Counted from the stretch's first letter, positions 1 to 10,880 are shown. The stretch is 64,000 nucleotides of DNA from Onishia taeanensis (GCF_900100755.1 NZ_FNCI01000003.1:310001-374000); one strand, 5' to 3'. Notes: generated from the sequence alone by a model not told the origin. Numbers and translations are program-made.

Positions 1-162
1 GAACACCGCCAGGTCGGTCGGTGAACCGGTTAAATCCTCGAGAGCCGGCTGGTCATAGATCGCGACGTCGTAACCTGCCTGCTCAAACAGCGGTTTCACT
101 TGTTCAGCAACGTCGAGGGCGCCGCCATACATGGTGCCAACGAAAATCTTCAGCATGGACAT
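1..162 (-). CDS. Flavodoxin / MioC-like protein (N-terminal part only)
   Basis: The minus strand opens with MSMLKIFVGTMYGGALDVAE and continues to the window edge, so only about 54 residues are present and the 3' end lies outside. The GTMYGGALDVAE segment fits the FMN phosphate-binding loop of short-chain flavodoxins such as MioC (family knowledge), which carry single electrons on a bound FMN in the cytoplasm. Starts at 162 or 156 are both in frame, with no strong ribosome site to separate them. It faces away from the plus-strand DUF2788 gene, so the two are divergent. The family call is good; the precise partner cannot be told from this fragment. Confidence 0.75.
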   Translation of the reverse strand, partial: MSMLKIFVGTMYGGALDVAEQVKPLFEQAGYDVAIYDQPALEDLTGSPTDLAVF

Positions 163-297
163 GGATCTGCTTTGCTTGAGAAATTTACTCGGATATTACC
201 ATAGTCCTTACCCGAGCCGAATCCCCGCTGCCGTGCAACGCTGTCGAGATAAGGACGGGGGGATTATACTCGCGCTTTTGGGCGAGCGAGAAACGCG

Positions 298-504
298 ATG
301 CAAGAGACCTTCGAGGCATGGATCACGCCCATCATGATCGGCGGCCTGATGCTGTTCATGTGCTTCATCATCTGGGACCTAGCGCGCAAGTCGAAGGCCG
401 GTAAATTCGGCACCATCATGCTGTTCATCGTGCTCGGCGCGGGGATGTTGGGCTACGTGATCAAGGTCATCATCACCTACGTCATGGAAAACGGGGCCGT
501 CTAA
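298..504 (+). CDS. DUF2788 family small membrane protein
   Basis: This 68-residue protein has two hydrophobic stretches, about residues 10-27 (around GGLMLFMCFIIWDLARKSKA) and 38-62, joined by a short basic loop with KSKAGKFG. That layout and the IIWDLARKSKAGKFGT signature match DUF2788, a family of roughly 70-residue inner-membrane proteins of unknown function in gammaproteobacteria. It stands alone between a divergent flavodoxin gene and a bidirectional terminator shared with ihfA. The start at 298 gives the usual family length. No function can be assigned. Confidence 0.8.
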   Translation: MQETFEAWITPIMIGGLMLFMCFIIWDLARKSKAGKFGTIMLFIVLGAGMLGYVIKVIITYVMENGAV

Positions 505-533
505 CGGGTCGATAGAGCTTTCCAGGTCTAGAT

Positions 534-570
534 ACAAAAAAGGCGCCACCCCATGGGTGGCGCCTTTTGT
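534..570. terminator. Bidirectional intrinsic terminator between DUF2788 gene and ihfA
   Basis: A hairpin with arms AAAAAGGCGCCAC and GTGGCGCCTTTT around a short CCCATG loop is flanked by A-rich and T-rich tracts on its two sides. It lies just past both convergent stop codons, so it can end the plus-strand DUF2788 transcript and the minus-strand thrS-to-ihfA operon. Confidence 0.85.
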
Positions 571-606
571 CTGCCAACTGGCTGCCTAGCACTTGATAGG
601 TCACAT

Positions 607-912
607 TCAATACGTCAGCGGACCTTCGAAGTCTTCGACCTGAGCCTTGAGCTTCTGACCGGGCCGAAACGTCACGACCCGGCGGGCAGAAATCGGAATC
701 TCTTCTCCCGTCTTGGGATTTCGCCCGGGCCGTTCGCGTTTGTCACGCAGGTCGAAGTTGCCAAAACCGGACAGCTTCACCTGCTCGTTCTCGCGCAGAC
801 AGCTGCGGATTTCCTCGAAGAAGGCCTCCACCATTGACTTGGCTTCACGCTTGGACAAACCCAACTCGGTATGCAAGTGTTCGGCCAGTTCCGCCTTGGT
901 CAACGCACCCAT
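607..912 (-). CDS. ihfA: Integration host factor subunit alpha
   Basis: This 101-residue protein is the alpha subunit of IHF, the heterodimeric DNA-bending protein used in recombination, replication and sigma-54 transcription. It keeps the IHF-alpha core [16 protein letters not shown], the DNA-intercalating arm [10 protein letters not shown] and the [13 protein letters not shown] end. Two starts are possible. The ATG at 912 is preferred because GAGGGA lies six bases upstream, whereas that same purine run touches the ATG at 918. It is the last gene of the thrS-infC-rpmI-rplT-pheST-ihfA run, 65 bases after pheT, the position it holds in many gammaproteobacteria. Confidence 0.96.
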   Translation of the reverse strand: MGALTKAELAEHLHTELGLSKREAKSMVEAFFEEIRSCLRENEQVKLSGFGNFDLRDKRERPGRNPKTGEEIPISARRVVTFRPGQKLKAQVEDFEGPLTY

Positions 913-977
913 GGTCATTCCCTCGTGCAGGATGGCAGCATCGCCGTCTTCCGGCTCAAGGCTTGGCAGCCAATGGA

Positions 978-3359
978 TCAGCTTCTCAGCCGAGCGCCGA
1001 AGCGCTGTCCGGATTCAGTGACGATTGCATCGACTAACTGATTGATTTCCTCGTCATTCAGCGTGCGCGATGGATGCTGCCAGGTCAAGCCCAGAGCCAC
1101 ACTCTTGTGACCATCCTCTACCCCTTTGCCCTGATAAACGTCAAAGAGATTGATTTCGGTCAGCCATTCGCCGGCCTGCTCACGCAGACAGTCGAGCAGG
1201 GACTGCACCGGCAGCGACTCCTCGACCAAGATAGCCAGATCGCGACGCACCTCCGGGTAACGCGATAGCGGCGTGAATGCCGGCAGCTGGCCCTGAGTCA
1301 GCGCATCCAGGCGTACTTCGAAAAGCACGGCTTCGACCTTCAGCCCCAGCTCGGCACGCACTGCAGGGTGCAGAGTGCCAATCCAGCCGGCTTCTTCGCC
1401 GCGATACAGTACTCGTGCTGCCTGACCGGGATGCAGCGCCGAATGCTCGCCGGGCTCGAAGCGCCAGGCATCAGGCTCACCGCCCATGGCCAGCAGGCTT
1501 TCCAGATCGCCCTTGAGGTCATAGAAGTCGACCTTGTCACCGCTTGCCGCCCAGCCTTCCGGATCGCGGTTGCCGCATACCAGGGCACCCATCATCGGGA
1601 TCTGAGACAGCGCGTCGAGCTCACCGCGGAACACCAAGCCGGTTTCGAACAGACGAACGCGGCTCTGCTGGCGATTGAGGTTGTGCTCGAGGGCCTTGAT
1701 GAGCCCCGGGAACAGGCTGGCACGCATGACCGACATATCACTGGAAATCGGGTTGGCCAGCGTCGGCGCCACGGCCTGCGGCAGCAGCGTTTTCTGCAGC
1801 TCCGGGGCCACGAAGCTATAGCTAATGGCTTCCTGGTAGCCACGGGCAACCATCTGGCGGCGCAGGCGCGACAGCGGCTGCTGGGTCTCGCCGTCCGGAC
1901 GCAGACCCAGGCGAGCCTGAGGACGACGCACCGGCAAGCGGTTATAGCCGTGAATGCGCGCCACTTCCTCGATCAGGTCTTCTTCGATGGCGACATCAAA
2001 CCGCCAGCTAGGGACCGCTACACGCCAGCTGTGATCATCTGCCTCGACCGGCATACCCAACCGTTCGAGAATATCGGTGACGTCCTCGAGCGGCAGTGAA
2101 AGCCCCAGGGCCTGGTCGAGACGAGACCGGCGCAGGACAATCTGGCGCGGCGCAGGAAGATGCTCGGCACTGGCCGCTTCGATGAGCGGACCGGGCTCGC
2201 CGCCGGTGATCTCGAGCAGCAAGGCGGTAGCCCGCTCGACAGCGATGTGCGTCAGCTCCGGGTCCACGCCACGTTCGAAGCGGTGCGAGGCATCGGTGTG
2301 CAGGCCATAGCTACGCGCCTGCCCGGCCACGGCGAGCTGGGTAAAGAAGGCCGATTCCAGGAAGATGTCCTGCGTCTCGGCATTGACGCCGGAATGCTCG
2401 CCGCCCATGACACCGGCAATCGCCAGGGCACCACGGCTGTCGGCGATCACCAGGGTATCGTCACGCAGCGCGATCTCCTGGCCGTCCAGCAGCGTCAGCT
2501 GCTCGCCGGCACGCGCCAGGCGCACCTCGACCCGCTCATGCAGATTGGCACGATCGAAGGCATGCAGCGGCTGACCGAGCTCGAGCATCACATAGTTGGT
2601 GATATCGACGACCGGGTCGATGGAGCGCACGCCGCTGCGACGCAGGCGTTCGACCATCCACAGCGGCGTCTCGGCGGTGACATCGACACCCTTTATCAGG
2701 CGACCGATATAGCGCGGGCAGCGCTCGCCATCGTGAACCTGCACCGGGAAGGTCTCGTCGTGGGTCGCTGCCACCGGCGACATCGCCGGGCCTTCAACAG
2801 CCAGACGGTTGAGTACGCCAGCCTCACGGGCCATGCCCTTGATGCTCAGGCAGTCACCACGGTTAGGCGTGAGGTCGACTTCGATGGTGCTGTCGTCAAG
2901 CCCCATCCAGGCGCGGAAGTCTTCACCAGCCGGGGCGTCGAGCGGGAGCTCCATGATGCCCGGCGAAGTCTCTTCCTCGAGCCCCAGTTCGGATGCCGAG
3001 CAGATCATGCCGCGGGACTCGACCCCACGCAGCTTGGCCTTCTTGATCTTGAAGTCGCCGGGCAGCACGGCTCCTACCTGGGCGAAGGCCACTTTCTGCC
3101 CCACCGCCACATTGGGCGCACCACACACCACCTGTACTGTCTCACCGCTACCGTCGGCCACCTGACAAACATTCAGCTTGTCGGCATCGGGGTGCTGCGC
3201 CTTGTCGACGACCTCAGCCACCACGACGCCTTTAAAGGCGGCAGCGACCGGCTCAACGGCATCGACTTCCAGGCCCGCCATGGTGATCTGGTCGGCCAGT
3301 GCCTGGGTCGCCAACTGAGGCGACACCCATTCACGCAGCCACTGTTCGGAAAATTTCAT
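978..3359 (-). CDS. pheT: Phenylalanine--tRNA ligase beta subunit
   Basis: At 793 residues it matches the usual length of PheT, which with PheS forms the alpha2-beta2 class II synthetase that charges tRNA-Phe. The N-terminal EMAP/tRNA-binding domain (about 40-150) contains [17 protein letters not shown], followed by the B3/B4 editing region, the B5 domain and a C-terminal ferredoxin-fold anticodon-binding domain beginning near [17 protein letters not shown]. The ATG at 3359 has AGGA seven bases upstream. It follows pheS after 29 bases and is surely co-transcribed with it; ihfA follows downstream. Confidence 0.98.
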   Translation of the reverse strand: MKFSEQWLREWVSPQLATQALADQITMAGLEVDAVEPVAAAFKGVVVAEVVDKAQHPDADKLNVCQVADGSGETVQVVCGAPNVAVGQKVAFAQVGAVLPGDFKIKKAKLRGVESRGMICSASELGLEEETSPGIMELPLDAPAGEDFRAWMGLDDSTIEVDLTPNRGDCLSIKGMAREAGVLNRLAVEGPAMSPVAATHDETFPVQVHDGERCPRYIGRLIKGVDVTAETPLWMVERLRRSGVRSIDPVVDITNYVMLELGQPLHAFDRANLHERVEVRLARAGEQLTLLDGQEIALRDDTLVIADSRGALAIAGVMGGEHSGVNAETQDIFLESAFFTQLAVAGQARSYGLHTDASHRFERGVDPELTHIAVERATALLLEITGGEPGPLIEAASAEHLPAPRQIVLRRSRLDQALGLSLPLEDVTDILERLGMPVEADDHSWRVAVPSWRFDVAIEEDLIEEVARIHGYNRLPVRRPQARLGLRPDGETQQPLSRLRRQMVARGYQEAISYSFVAPELQKTLLPQAVAPTLANPISSDMSVMRASLFPGLIKALEHNLNRQQSRVRLFETGLVFRGELDALSQIPMMGALVCGNRDPEGWAASGDKVDFYDLKGDLESLLAMGGEPDAWRFEPGEHSALHPGQAARVLYRGEEAGWIGTLHPAVRAELGLKVEAVLFEVRLDALTQGQLPAFTPLSRYPEVRRDLAILVEESLPVQSLLDCLREQAGEWLTEINLFDVYQGKGVEDGHKSVALGLTWQHPSRTLNDEEINQLVDAIVTESGQRFGARLRS

Positions 3360-3388
3360 GACATATCCTGTGTTCTGCAGTCAGGGAT

Positions 3389-4462
<1,074 letters not shown>

Positions 4463-4465
4463 TCA

Positions 4466-4503
4466 TATAAAAAAACAGGGGAAGAGCGGCTGCTCTTCCC
4501 CTG
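4466..4503 (-). terminator. Intrinsic terminator or attenuator between rplT and pheS
   Basis: Arms CAGGGGAAGAGC and GCTCTTCCCCTG form a perfect 12-bp stem with a four-base loop, followed on the minus strand by seven T residues. It lies about 70 bases after rplT and 58 bases before pheS in a co-directional run. It may end the rpmI-rplT message or attenuate pheST. The short MTHRL open frame in front of it has no phenylalanine codons, so the enteric pheM type of attenuation is not visible. Confidence 0.85.
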
Positions 4504-4573
4504 TGACCCTTACGCGTGCGCTACAGACGATGAGTCATCGTGTTGCACCGGCACGTCGAAATGATCAGTTCAC

Positions 4574-4927
4574 TCAGTGAGCAGCCTTGGCCTTCTCGAC
4601 GATAGCGGCAAAGGCGGCCTTTTCGTGAACGGCGAGATCGGCAAGCACCTTGCGGTCGATCTCGATACCGGCCTTCTTGAGGCCAGCGATGAAGCGGCTG
4701 TAGGACAGGCCGTTGTTGCGGGCAGCAGCGTTGATACGCGCGATCCACAGCGCACGGAACTGACGCTTACGGACACGACGGTCACGATAGGCGTACTGGC
4801 CGGCTTTGATGACGGCCTGTTTAGCTACGCGGAAGACGCGCGAACGCGCACCGTAGTAGCCCTTGGCCTGCTTCATGATCTTCTTGTGACGGCGACGTGC
4901 AACGACGCCACGCTTGACACGTGTCAT
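4574..4927 (-). CDS. rplT: 50S ribosomal protein L20
   Basis: This 117-residue basic protein is L20, an early-assembly 23S rRNA-binding protein. It shows the typical start [16 protein letters not shown] and the internal blocks [16 protein letters not shown] and [20 protein letters not shown] precedes the ATG. It follows rpmI after 40 bases. In enteric bacteria L20 also represses rpmI-rplT translation through an RNA fold near infC-rpmI; whether the same fold exists here was not established. Confidence 0.98.
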   Translation of the reverse strand: MTRVKRGVVARRRHKKIMKQAKGYYGARSRVFRVAKQAVIKAGQYAYRDRRVRKRQFRALWIARINAAARNNGLSYSRFIAGLKKAGIEIDRKVLADLAVHEKAAFAAIVEKAKAAH

Positions 4928-4967
4928 AGCTTTCTCCTGACGTTAAAAAGTGGTCGACCAGCGTCGC

Positions 4968-5162
4968 TTACAGATTCGGCAGCATGCGCTGAATCAGCGG
5001 CACATCGGATGCGTGGATCTGCTTCATCCCACGCAGCTGACGCTTACGCTTGGTGGTCTTCTTGGTCAGGATGTGGCTACGGAACGACTGCTTGTGCTTG
5101 AAGCCGTTGGCCGTCTTCTTGAAGCGCTTCGCAGCGCCACTGTTGCTCTTGATTTTCGGCAT
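4968..5162 (-). CDS. rpmI: 50S ribosomal protein L35
   Basis: This 64-residue basic protein is L35, recognised by [20 protein letters not shown] and the end [13 protein letters not shown]...RMLPNL. It is part of the large ribosomal subunit. It sits between infC (93 bases upstream) and rplT, the near-universal order, and is expected to be translated together with rplT. A GGAG lies about ten bases upstream of its ATG. Confidence 0.97.
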   Translation of the reverse strand: MPKIKSNSGAAKRFKKTANGFKHKQSFRSHILTKKTTKRKRQLRGMKQIHASDVPLIQRMLPNL

Positions 5163-5255
5163 GAGGGAAAACTCCGCTCGAGGTTCTTCAGAAAACCCAA
5201 GGCCGATGCCGGCCGGAATCGAGTCCCGGCCGACACCCGTTCAACTGCCTTTGGA

Positions 5256-5795
5256 TCACTTCTTCTTGGGGGCAAGGATCATGATCATCTGGCGGCCTTC
5301 CATTTTCGGGAAAGACTCTACGTTTGCCAGATCTTCAAGATCTTTGGCTACCCGTTCCATCAGCTTGCGGCCGATGTCCTGGTGAGCCATCTCACGGCCA
5401 CGAAAACGCAGCGTGACCTTGCCCTTGTCGCCACCTTCGAGGAAACGTATCAGGTTCTTAAGCTTGACCTGATAGTCGCCCTCGTCGGTGCCAGGCCGGA
5501 ATTTCACTTCCTTGACCTGGATCTGCTTGGTCTTCTTCTTCTGAGCAGCTTTTTGCTTCTTCTGCTCGAAGACGAATTTGCCGTAATCCATGATCTTACA
5601 AACGATCGGATCGGCATTGGAGATCTGCACGAGGTCCATACCAGCCGCTTCCGCCTGTTCCAAGGCATCACTGGTGGACACAATCCCAAGCTGCTCACCT
5701 TCGATACCGATGAGGCGGACTTGGTCTTCGCTGATACGCTCGTTCATTGGAGGGCGCTTGTCCTGAGGACGGCCGCGCTGAGTATTTCTCTTGAT
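5256..5795 (-). CDS. infC: Translation initiation factor IF-3 (likely ATC start)
   Basis: IF-3 binds the 30S subunit, prevents early 50S joining and checks start codons. The domains are the N-terminal [20 protein letters not shown], the lysine-rich linker ([20 protein letters not shown]) and the C-terminal [12 protein letters not shown]...[10 protein letters not shown]. The first ATG (5747) gives 163 residues and has a poor ribosome site. Reading 16 codons upstream in the same frame gives [16 protein letters not shown] and reaches an ATC at 5793-5795 with GGAG eight bases before it. From there the protein has 179 residues, as in other IF-3 proteins. A rare start codon is the known device for infC self-regulation. 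thrS ends 35 bases upstream. Confidence 0.96.
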   Translation of the reverse strand: MKRNTQRGRPQDKRPPMNERISEDQVRLIGIEGEQLGIVSTSDALEQAEAAGMDLVQISNADPIVCKIMDYGKFVFEQKKQKAAQKKKTKQIQVKEVKFRPGTDEGDYQVKLKNLIRFLEGGDKGKVTLRFRGREMAHQDIGRKLMERVAKDLEDLANVESFPKMEGRQMIMILAPKKK

Positions 5796-5807
5796 CGTTA
5801 AATCTCC
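5793..5807 (-). promoter_or_regulatory. infC: infC ribosome binding site with ATC start codon
   Basis: On the minus strand GGAG (5807-5804) is followed after eight bases by ATC (5795-5793), in frame with infC. No ATG, GTG or TTG lies at a comparable distance. The ATG at 5747 has only AGGAC about eleven bases away. This arrangement decides the start and fits IF-3 discriminating against its own message. Confidence 0.7.
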
Positions 5808-5829
5808 GTGTTGGTTGACGTCGTAGTGA

Positions 5830-7725
5830 TCACCGCTCGTCGTCGAGCTTGGCGATCAGGTCATCGACCTTCAATGAGCCGAGATCTTCACCGGTGCGGG
5901 TCCGTACAGCTACCGCATCGGCCTCGACTTCCTTATCCCCTACCACGAGGAGATACGGAACCTTCTGCAACGTATGTTCACGGATTTTAAAGCCGATCTT
6001 CTCGTTCCTCAAGTCCGCCTTGGCACGAAGACCGACTTTCTGCAGCCGATTGACCACATCTTGTGCGAAATCACGCTGCGAATCCGTAATATTCATGACC
6101 ACTATCTGCTCCGGCGACAGCCATAGCGGCATTGCCCCGGCGTAGTGCTCGATCAGGATACCAATGAATCGCTCCATCGAGCCCACAATGGCCCGGTGCA
6201 GCATCACCGGGGCACGGCGAGCGCCCTGCTCGGTTACGTACTGAGCGCCGAGACGAGTCGGCATCATGAAGTCGACCTGCATGGTGCCGACCTGCCACTC
6301 ACGCCCCAGGCAGTCCTTCATGTGGTACTCGATCTTAGGACCGTAGAAGGCGCCCTCACCCGGCAACTCTTCCCAGGAGACACCGCAGGCTTCGAGGGCG
6401 CTGCGCAAGGCACCCTCGGCGCGATCCCATACCTCATCTTCGCCGAGACGCTTCTCGGGGCGCAGGGCCAGCTTGACGGCGATATCGTCGAAGCCAAAGT
6501 CGCCGTACACCTTCTGAGCCTGGCGGTGGAAATTGGTCACCTCCGACTCGATCTGCTCCTCGGTGCAGAAGATGTGGCCATCGTCCTGAGTAAAGCCCCT
6601 TACGCGCATCAGGCCATGCAAGGCACCGGATGGCTCATTACGGTGACAGCCGCCGAACTCACCGTAGCGTACGGGCAATTCACGGTAGCTTCTGAGGCCG
6701 GAATTGAAGACCTGCACGTGGCCCGGGCAGTTCATCGGCTTGAGCGCGTACTCACGCTTCTCCGATTCGGTGAAGAACATGCCGTCTGCATAGTTGTCCC
6801 AATGCCCGGATTTCTTCCACAGCGAGACATCCATGATCTGGGGGCAGCGAATTTCTTGGTAACCGCCGTCTTTATAGACCTGGCGCATGTACTGCTCGAC
6901 CGCCTGCCATAGCGTCCAGCCCCGCGGGTGCCAGAACACCATGCCGGGGGCCTCCTCCTGCATATGGAAGAGCTCCAGCTTACGCGCTAGCTTGCGGTGG
7001 TCACGCTTCTCGGCTTCCTCAAGACGCTTGAGATAGGCCTTGAGCTGCTTCTTGTCACCCCAGGCGGTGCCGTAGATGCGAGTCAGCATCGGATTCTCGG
7101 CACTGCCCCGCCAGTAGGCGCCAGCAAGCTTGGTCAGCTTGAATGCCTTGAGATGCGAGGTATTCGGCACATGCGGCCCGCGGCACATGTCGATATATTC
7201 CTGGTGATGATAGAGGCGAATGGTTTCGCCTTCGGGAATCCCGCGCACCAGTTCCTGCTTGAAAGGCTCGTCACGATGCAGGAAGGTCAACATCGCCTTG
7301 TCACGATCGACATACTCACGAACGACCTCGTAGCCCTGGTCGATGAGCTGCTTCATGCGCGCCTCGATGGCCTCGAGGTCTTCCGGCGTGGCAGAACGGC
7401 CGAAATCGATGTCGTAATAAAAGCCGTCATTGATCACCGGGCCGATCGCCATCTTGGCCTCGGGGTAGAGCTGCTTGACGGCATGGCCAACCAAGTGGGC
7501 GCAGGAGTGACGAATCACCTCGAGGCCTTCCTGGTCGCGCGCGGTGAGGATGGCGACCTGGGCATCATGGTCGATGATGTCGGCGGCATCCACCGGTACA
7601 CCATCGATCTTGCCGGCCACGCAGGCCTTGGCAAGCCCAGGGCCAATGGATTCGGCCAGTTCCATCACCGAAAGCGGCGCGTCGAAGGTTCTCTGGCTGC
7701 CGTCAGGCAGAGTAACGATTGGCAT
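5830..7725 (-). CDS. thrS: Threonine--tRNA ligase
   Basis: The 631-residue protein is the class II threonyl-tRNA synthetase. It begins with a TGS domain ([14 protein letters not shown]), followed by the editing domain with [12 protein letters not shown] and HH/C metal residues. The catalytic core has the zinc cysteine in [11 protein letters not shown], motif 2 around [20 protein letters not shown] and motif 3 around [13 protein letters not shown]. The anticodon domain ends with [20 protein letters not shown]. The ATG at 7725 is chosen over 7734 because AAGGA stands eight bases before it and overlaps the other. It heads the infC-rplT-pheST-ihfA run. Confidence 0.98.
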   Translation of the reverse strand: MPIVTLPDGSQRTFDAPLSVMELAESIGPGLAKACVAGKIDGVPVDAADIIDHDAQVAILTARDQEGLEVIRHSCAHLVGHAVKQLYPEAKMAIGPVINDGFYYDIDFGRSATPEDLEAIEARMKQLIDQGYEVVREYVDRDKAMLTFLHRDEPFKQELVRGIPEGETIRLYHHQEYIDMCRGPHVPNTSHLKAFKLTKLAGAYWRGSAENPMLTRIYGTAWGDKKQLKAYLKRLEEAEKRDHRKLARKLELFHMQEEAPGMVFWHPRGWTLWQAVEQYMRQVYKDGGYQEIRCPQIMDVSLWKKSGHWDNYADGMFFTESEKREYALKPMNCPGHVQVFNSGLRSYRELPVRYGEFGGCHRNEPSGALHGLMRVRGFTQDDGHIFCTEEQIESEVTNFHRQAQKVYGDFGFDDIAVKLALRPEKRLGEDEVWDRAEGALRSALEACGVSWEELPGEGAFYGPKIEYHMKDCLGREWQVGTMQVDFMMPTRLGAQYVTEQGARRAPVMLHRAIVGSMERFIGILIEHYAGAMPLWLSPEQIVVMNITDSQRDFAQDVVNRLQKVGLRAKADLRNEKIGFKIREHTLQKVPYLLVVGDKEVEADAVAVRTRTGEDLGSLKVDDLIAKLDDER

Positions 7726-7920
7726 TGCGGGCATCCTTGAGCGCAGTGGTCATCCATACCAGGGACGACATGCGACAGGCTGAAATGAATGAAGTCGGTA
7801 TTGCAGTGTTTGGCGCTATCTAGCAGCAGCGCACATTAGCAGGGCATGCTAAAGGCGTCCAGCCGCGACAGGCCCAGTGGCCAGTGCTGGCGGCATGATA
7901 CGACCGGAACTGAAGGGAGA

Positions 7921-7956
7921 CAAAACGAAACGAGGGGTGCCGAATGGCACCCCTCG
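7921..7956 (-). terminator. Intrinsic terminator after the OmpA-like lipoprotein gene
   Basis: Arms CGAGGGGTGCC and GGCACCCCTCG form an 11-bp stem with a GAAT loop, followed on the minus strand by TTTCGTTTTG. It lies 32 bases beyond the stop of the lipoprotein gene and isolates that gene from thrS. Confidence 0.85.
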
Positions 7957-7987
7957 TCAGACAAGCCTAACGGATTAGATCAGGCGA

Positions 7988-8845
7988 TCATTCCCACTCA
8001 CCGAGCTCAACGCGACGGTTCATGGCACGACCGGCTTCGGTATCGTTAGAAGCGATCGGCTGCTCTTCACCGTAACCGATGGCAGTCATGCGATTGGTAT
8101 CGATACCTTCGCTTGCCAGGTACGCCTTGACCGAGTCAGCACGACGCTGAGAAAGGTCCTTGTTGTAGCTGTCGGAGCCGACGGAATCGGTGTGGCCTTC
8201 CAGGCGCACGCGAGCTTCCGGGTTGGCCGCGAGCTTTTCAGCCACGTCGGACAGGATGCTTTCAGCACCCATGGTCAGCTTGGCAGAGTCGAACTCGAAG
8301 TTGACGTCTTCCAGCACCAGGTCATCGACACAACCCAGGGCATTGACCTCAGCACCTGCCGGGGTATCCGGGCACTGGTCCATGTAGTCAGGCACGCCAT
8401 CGGCGTCAGAATCCAGCGGGCAGCCTTTGCCGTCTACCTCGACACCGGCCGGGGTACCCGGGCACTGGTCGCGATAGTCGTAGACGCCGTCACCGTCGGA
8501 GTCGAGCGGACAGCCTTCGGAATCGGTGGCCACACCTGCCGGTACGGTGCCACCAAATGTCGGGCACTGCGGCTCAGCCGGCTTGGGATTGGCACACAGC
8601 ATGCCGCCGATGGTGGCGCCTGCGGTGCTACCAATGGCTGCGCCCTTGTCCTCATCGGAGTCACTGCTCGTGGCATAGCCGATACCGCCACCGATCAGGC
8701 CACCCGCAACAGCGCATACGAATGGGCTCTGATACCAAGCATCGCTCTCCATGCTACCCGAGGACTGTGAGGCCGAGGTCGCGCAACCGGACAAACCGAT
8801 CATCAGCGCTGAACCAATCAGCAAACCTGTTGTTGACTTCTTCAT
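7988..8845 (-). CDS. OmpA-family outer-membrane lipoprotein with TSP3-type calcium repeats
   Basis: This 285-residue protein starts at the ATG at 8845, which has AAGGAG upstream; longer versions lack this. The signal peptide ends in LSGC, a lipobox, so it should be a lipoprotein. Residues 40-85 are a glycine-zipper-like stretch (GGLIGGGIGYAT). Then come two thrombospondin type-3 style repeats with DSDGDGVYDYRDQCP and DSDADGVPDYMDQCP, which bind calcium in known relatives. The C-terminal domain (FEFDSAKL, EGHTDSVGSD, NRRVEL) is the OmpA peptidoglycan-binding domain. It probably ties the outer membrane to the wall. It is a single-gene unit closed by its own terminator. Confidence 0.9.
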   Translation of the reverse strand: MKKSTTGLLIGSALMIGLSGCATSASQSSGSMESDAWYQSPFVCAVAGGLIGGGIGYATSSDSDEDKGAAIGSTAGATIGGMLCANPKPAEPQCPTFGGTVPAGVATDSEGCPLDSDGDGVYDYRDQCPGTPAGVEVDGKGCPLDSDADGVPDYMDQCPDTPAGAEVNALGCVDDLVLEDVNFEFDSAKLTMGAESILSDVAEKLAANPEARVRLEGHTDSVGSDSYNKDLSQRRADSVKAYLASEGIDTNRMTAIGYGEEQPIASNDTEAGRAMNRRVELGEWE

Positions 8846-9105
8846 GCAAGACTCCTTCTTATTTGCATCACGGCGATGCCCGCCCATGGCGTTACGAAAC
8901 ACTGGTACTTAACAGCAAGCTGCGGAAAAGCCCATCCTTTCGCACCCTTACCAAAGATAAGCACATTGAGGGATATTCAGCTAGGCACCGGATATAATCA
9001 AGTGTCTCCTAATGGAGACAAATCTGATCCTGACCATCGCTGAATCCCAAATGTATACTAATGGCCAAGCCACCAGCGGCTCAAGAATACCAACAAACGC
9101 CAGTA

Positions 9106-9573
9106 TTAATAGCTACTTTCTGGCCAGCGCTCCTTGAAGGAGAGCACATCCCTGGCCGCTTCGATGAGCGGCGTTTCAAACTCCTCTTCAACGGCCATGC
9201 GCTGCCGGTCTTCGTCGAGGCGCTCCTTGAGGCTCAGCTCATTGCGCGCGGAATGCGTATGCAGATGCTCCGTACGTTCATGGACATCGATGAACACGCG
9301 AAACCCATCGCGTTGCAGTAGCGCCGGATCGATGATCTCGAGCAGCACCTTGCAGCGCATGGAACCCTCGACCAGATCGACCTGGCGGCTGATCATCGAG
9401 CGTGCGATAGCGTCGAGACTGGACAGACATTGCTGATTGGCTCGCTCGACCTCTTCACGCTTGAAGGCTTCGCGGCGCCGCACTTCCTTCCAGAGAGTGA
9501 GGGCATAGGCGCCAAGACCAGCCAAGATCACTACCGCGAGGCCCGCCACTATCCAAGCCATCATCTCACTCAT
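9106..9573 (-). CDS. DUF2489 family membrane-anchored protein
   Basis: This 155-residue protein has one N-terminal membrane helix (about residues 4-27, MMAWIVAGLAVVILAGLGAY) and a long charged helical cytoplasmic part rich in Glu and Arg. This matches DUF2489, whose function is unknown. The open frame runs 67 codons further upstream, but GAGAGG seven bases before the ATG at 9573 and the placement of the membrane helix support the shorter form. It is not clearly part of the neighbouring cox operon, from which a long palindrome separates it. Confidence 0.75.
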   Translation of the reverse strand: MSEMMAWIVAGLAVVILAGLGAYALTLWKEVRRREAFKREEVERANQQCLSSLDAIARSMISRQVDLVEGSMRCKVLLEIIDPALLQRDGFRVFIDVHERTEHLHTHSARNELSLKERLDEDRQRMAVEEEFETPLIEAARDVLSFKERWPESSY

Positions 9574-9711
9574 ATCGTCGCCTCTCGCCGTTAATCGTAA
9601 AAGAACTGCATTGTACGGGGCCGACTGCCGGCAACCCAAGGCCATCGTCTGGTGAAGGCGTCCTGGCCGCTGCCCGCCGCTACTGGCGAGACAGCCATTC
9701 ATCACTATCCG

Positions 9712-9747
9712 ACGACATCGCCCGGCCATTTGGCCGGGCGATGTCGT
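9712..9747. repeat. 36-bp perfect palindrome between ctaA and the DUF2489 gene
   Basis: Arms of 17 bases (9712-9728 and 9731-9747) are exact reverse complements separated by only TT; the core is CGCCCGGCCA-TT-TGGCCGGGCG. It lies 65 bases past the ctaA stop. No T tract follows on the minus strand, so it may be a factor-dependent terminator or mRNA-stabilising hairpin, or a REP-like unit. Confidence 0.75.
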
Positions 9748-9812
9748 TATGCTTGCCGAGCGTGATCGGGTCACGGCATTGTGAACTCACTGGAGCAATG
9801 TCAATGACACGC

Positions 9813-10880
9813 TTACGGGATAAGAGCGCATTTACCCGCTCCCCGCTCTTGAACTCGCGCCTGTGGCAAGGAAACCGCTAGCGCCCCCACCTTGGCCTGC
9901 CAGGCAGCCAGCGCCATGGTCAGCGCCAGCAGTACCGCCCCGGCGGTGTGCGCCAGGGCGAGCCCCAAAGGCAGCCACCAGACCACATTGGCAATGCCAA
10001 GCCCCACCTGGAGCCCATAGGCGGCCAACATGCCTGCCATCCAGGGACGCAGGCGGGGTTCCCGCCAGTGACGAGCCGCCAGCAACACAAGACTCAACCC
10101 CAAGGCCAGCGCCCCGAGTCGATGGGCCAGATGAATCGTGGTTCGCGCATCGGCATGCAGCTGGCCGAAGAGGTACTCAGGCCCCACTCGCTGAGTCAGA
10201 TGAAAACCCTCGCCCCAGTCCATTGCCGGCAACCACTGCCCGTTACAGGTCGGAAACCCCTGGCAGGCAATGCCCGCGTAATTACTCGAGGTCCAGCCAC
10301 CCAGCGCCAGCTGAGCCGCCAGCAGTAACGCCGCGACGACCCACCAGTGCGAGAGCTTAGGCAGCGACCGTTTCGCGGGATGAGTGCTGGCCGCCGTAAC
10401 GCGTAGCCGAAGGTGCAGCCAGAGAAAGAGCAACATCACCGCCAGCCCACCCAGCAGGTGCAGCGTGACCACCTGCGGCCATAGCCGCAGCGTGACGGTA
10501 AAGGCACCAAAGGCCCCCTGCACCAGAATGGCAGCCAGCAGGCCAAGAGTGATTTGCCAGGGATAACCCGCACGCTTGCGCCGCGGCCAGCCCAGCGCCA
10601 GCATGATCAGCACCAGCCCGCCCAGCATGGTCGCCAGGTAACGGTGGACCATCTCCAGCCAGGCCTTGAAAGGCTCCAGCGGTTCCGCCGAAGGGTGAGC
10701 AGCGGCCACGCCGGAATCCGGCACGACCCACTGGCCGTAACAGCCTGGCCAGTCGGGACACCCCAGGCCCGCGTCCATGAGCCGGGTAAAGGCGCCCATC
10801 AGAATGACCGCCACCGTGAAGGCGATGCCGAGTTGACTCAACCGAATCAGCAAACCCAGCCTGAGATCATGATGCGACAT
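9813..10880 (-). CDS. ctaA: Heme A synthase (COX15/CtaA family)
   Basis: CtaA oxidises the methyl group of heme O to the formyl of heme A for aa3-type oxidases. The 355-residue protein has about eight membrane helices in two related halves, each with paired histidines for heme (MVHRYLA and TLHLLGG in the first, HLAHRLGA and LAHTAGA in the second). A cysteine pair sits in GCPDWPGCYGQW and a second in CQGFPTCNGQW. The frame can begin at GTG 10886, but AGGAGG then overlaps the start, so ATG 10880 is used. It ends the cox cluster; the partner ctaB (heme O synthase) usually found next is absent. Confidence 0.93.
   Translation of the reverse strand: MSHHDLRLGLLIRLSQLGIAFTVAVILMGAFTRLMDAGLGCPDWPGCYGQWVVPDSGVAAAHPSAEPLEPFKAWLEMVHRYLATMLGGLVLIMLALGWPRRKRAGYPWQITLGLLAAILVQGAFGAFTVTLRLWPQVVTLHLLGGLAVMLLFLWLHLRLRVTAASTHPAKRSLPKLSHWWVVAALLLAAQLALGGWTSSNYAGIACQGFPTCNGQWLPAMDWGEGFHLTQRVGPEYLFGQLHADARTTIHLAHRLGALALGLSLVLLAARHWREPRLRPWMAGMLAAYGLQVGLGIANVVWWLPLGLALAHTAGAVLLALTMALAAWQAKVGALAVSLPQARVQERGAGKCALIP

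Noticed and set aside
4504-4573. Phenylalanine leader peptide (pheM type) before pheST
   Set aside because: The only short frame reads MTHRL with no Phe codon.
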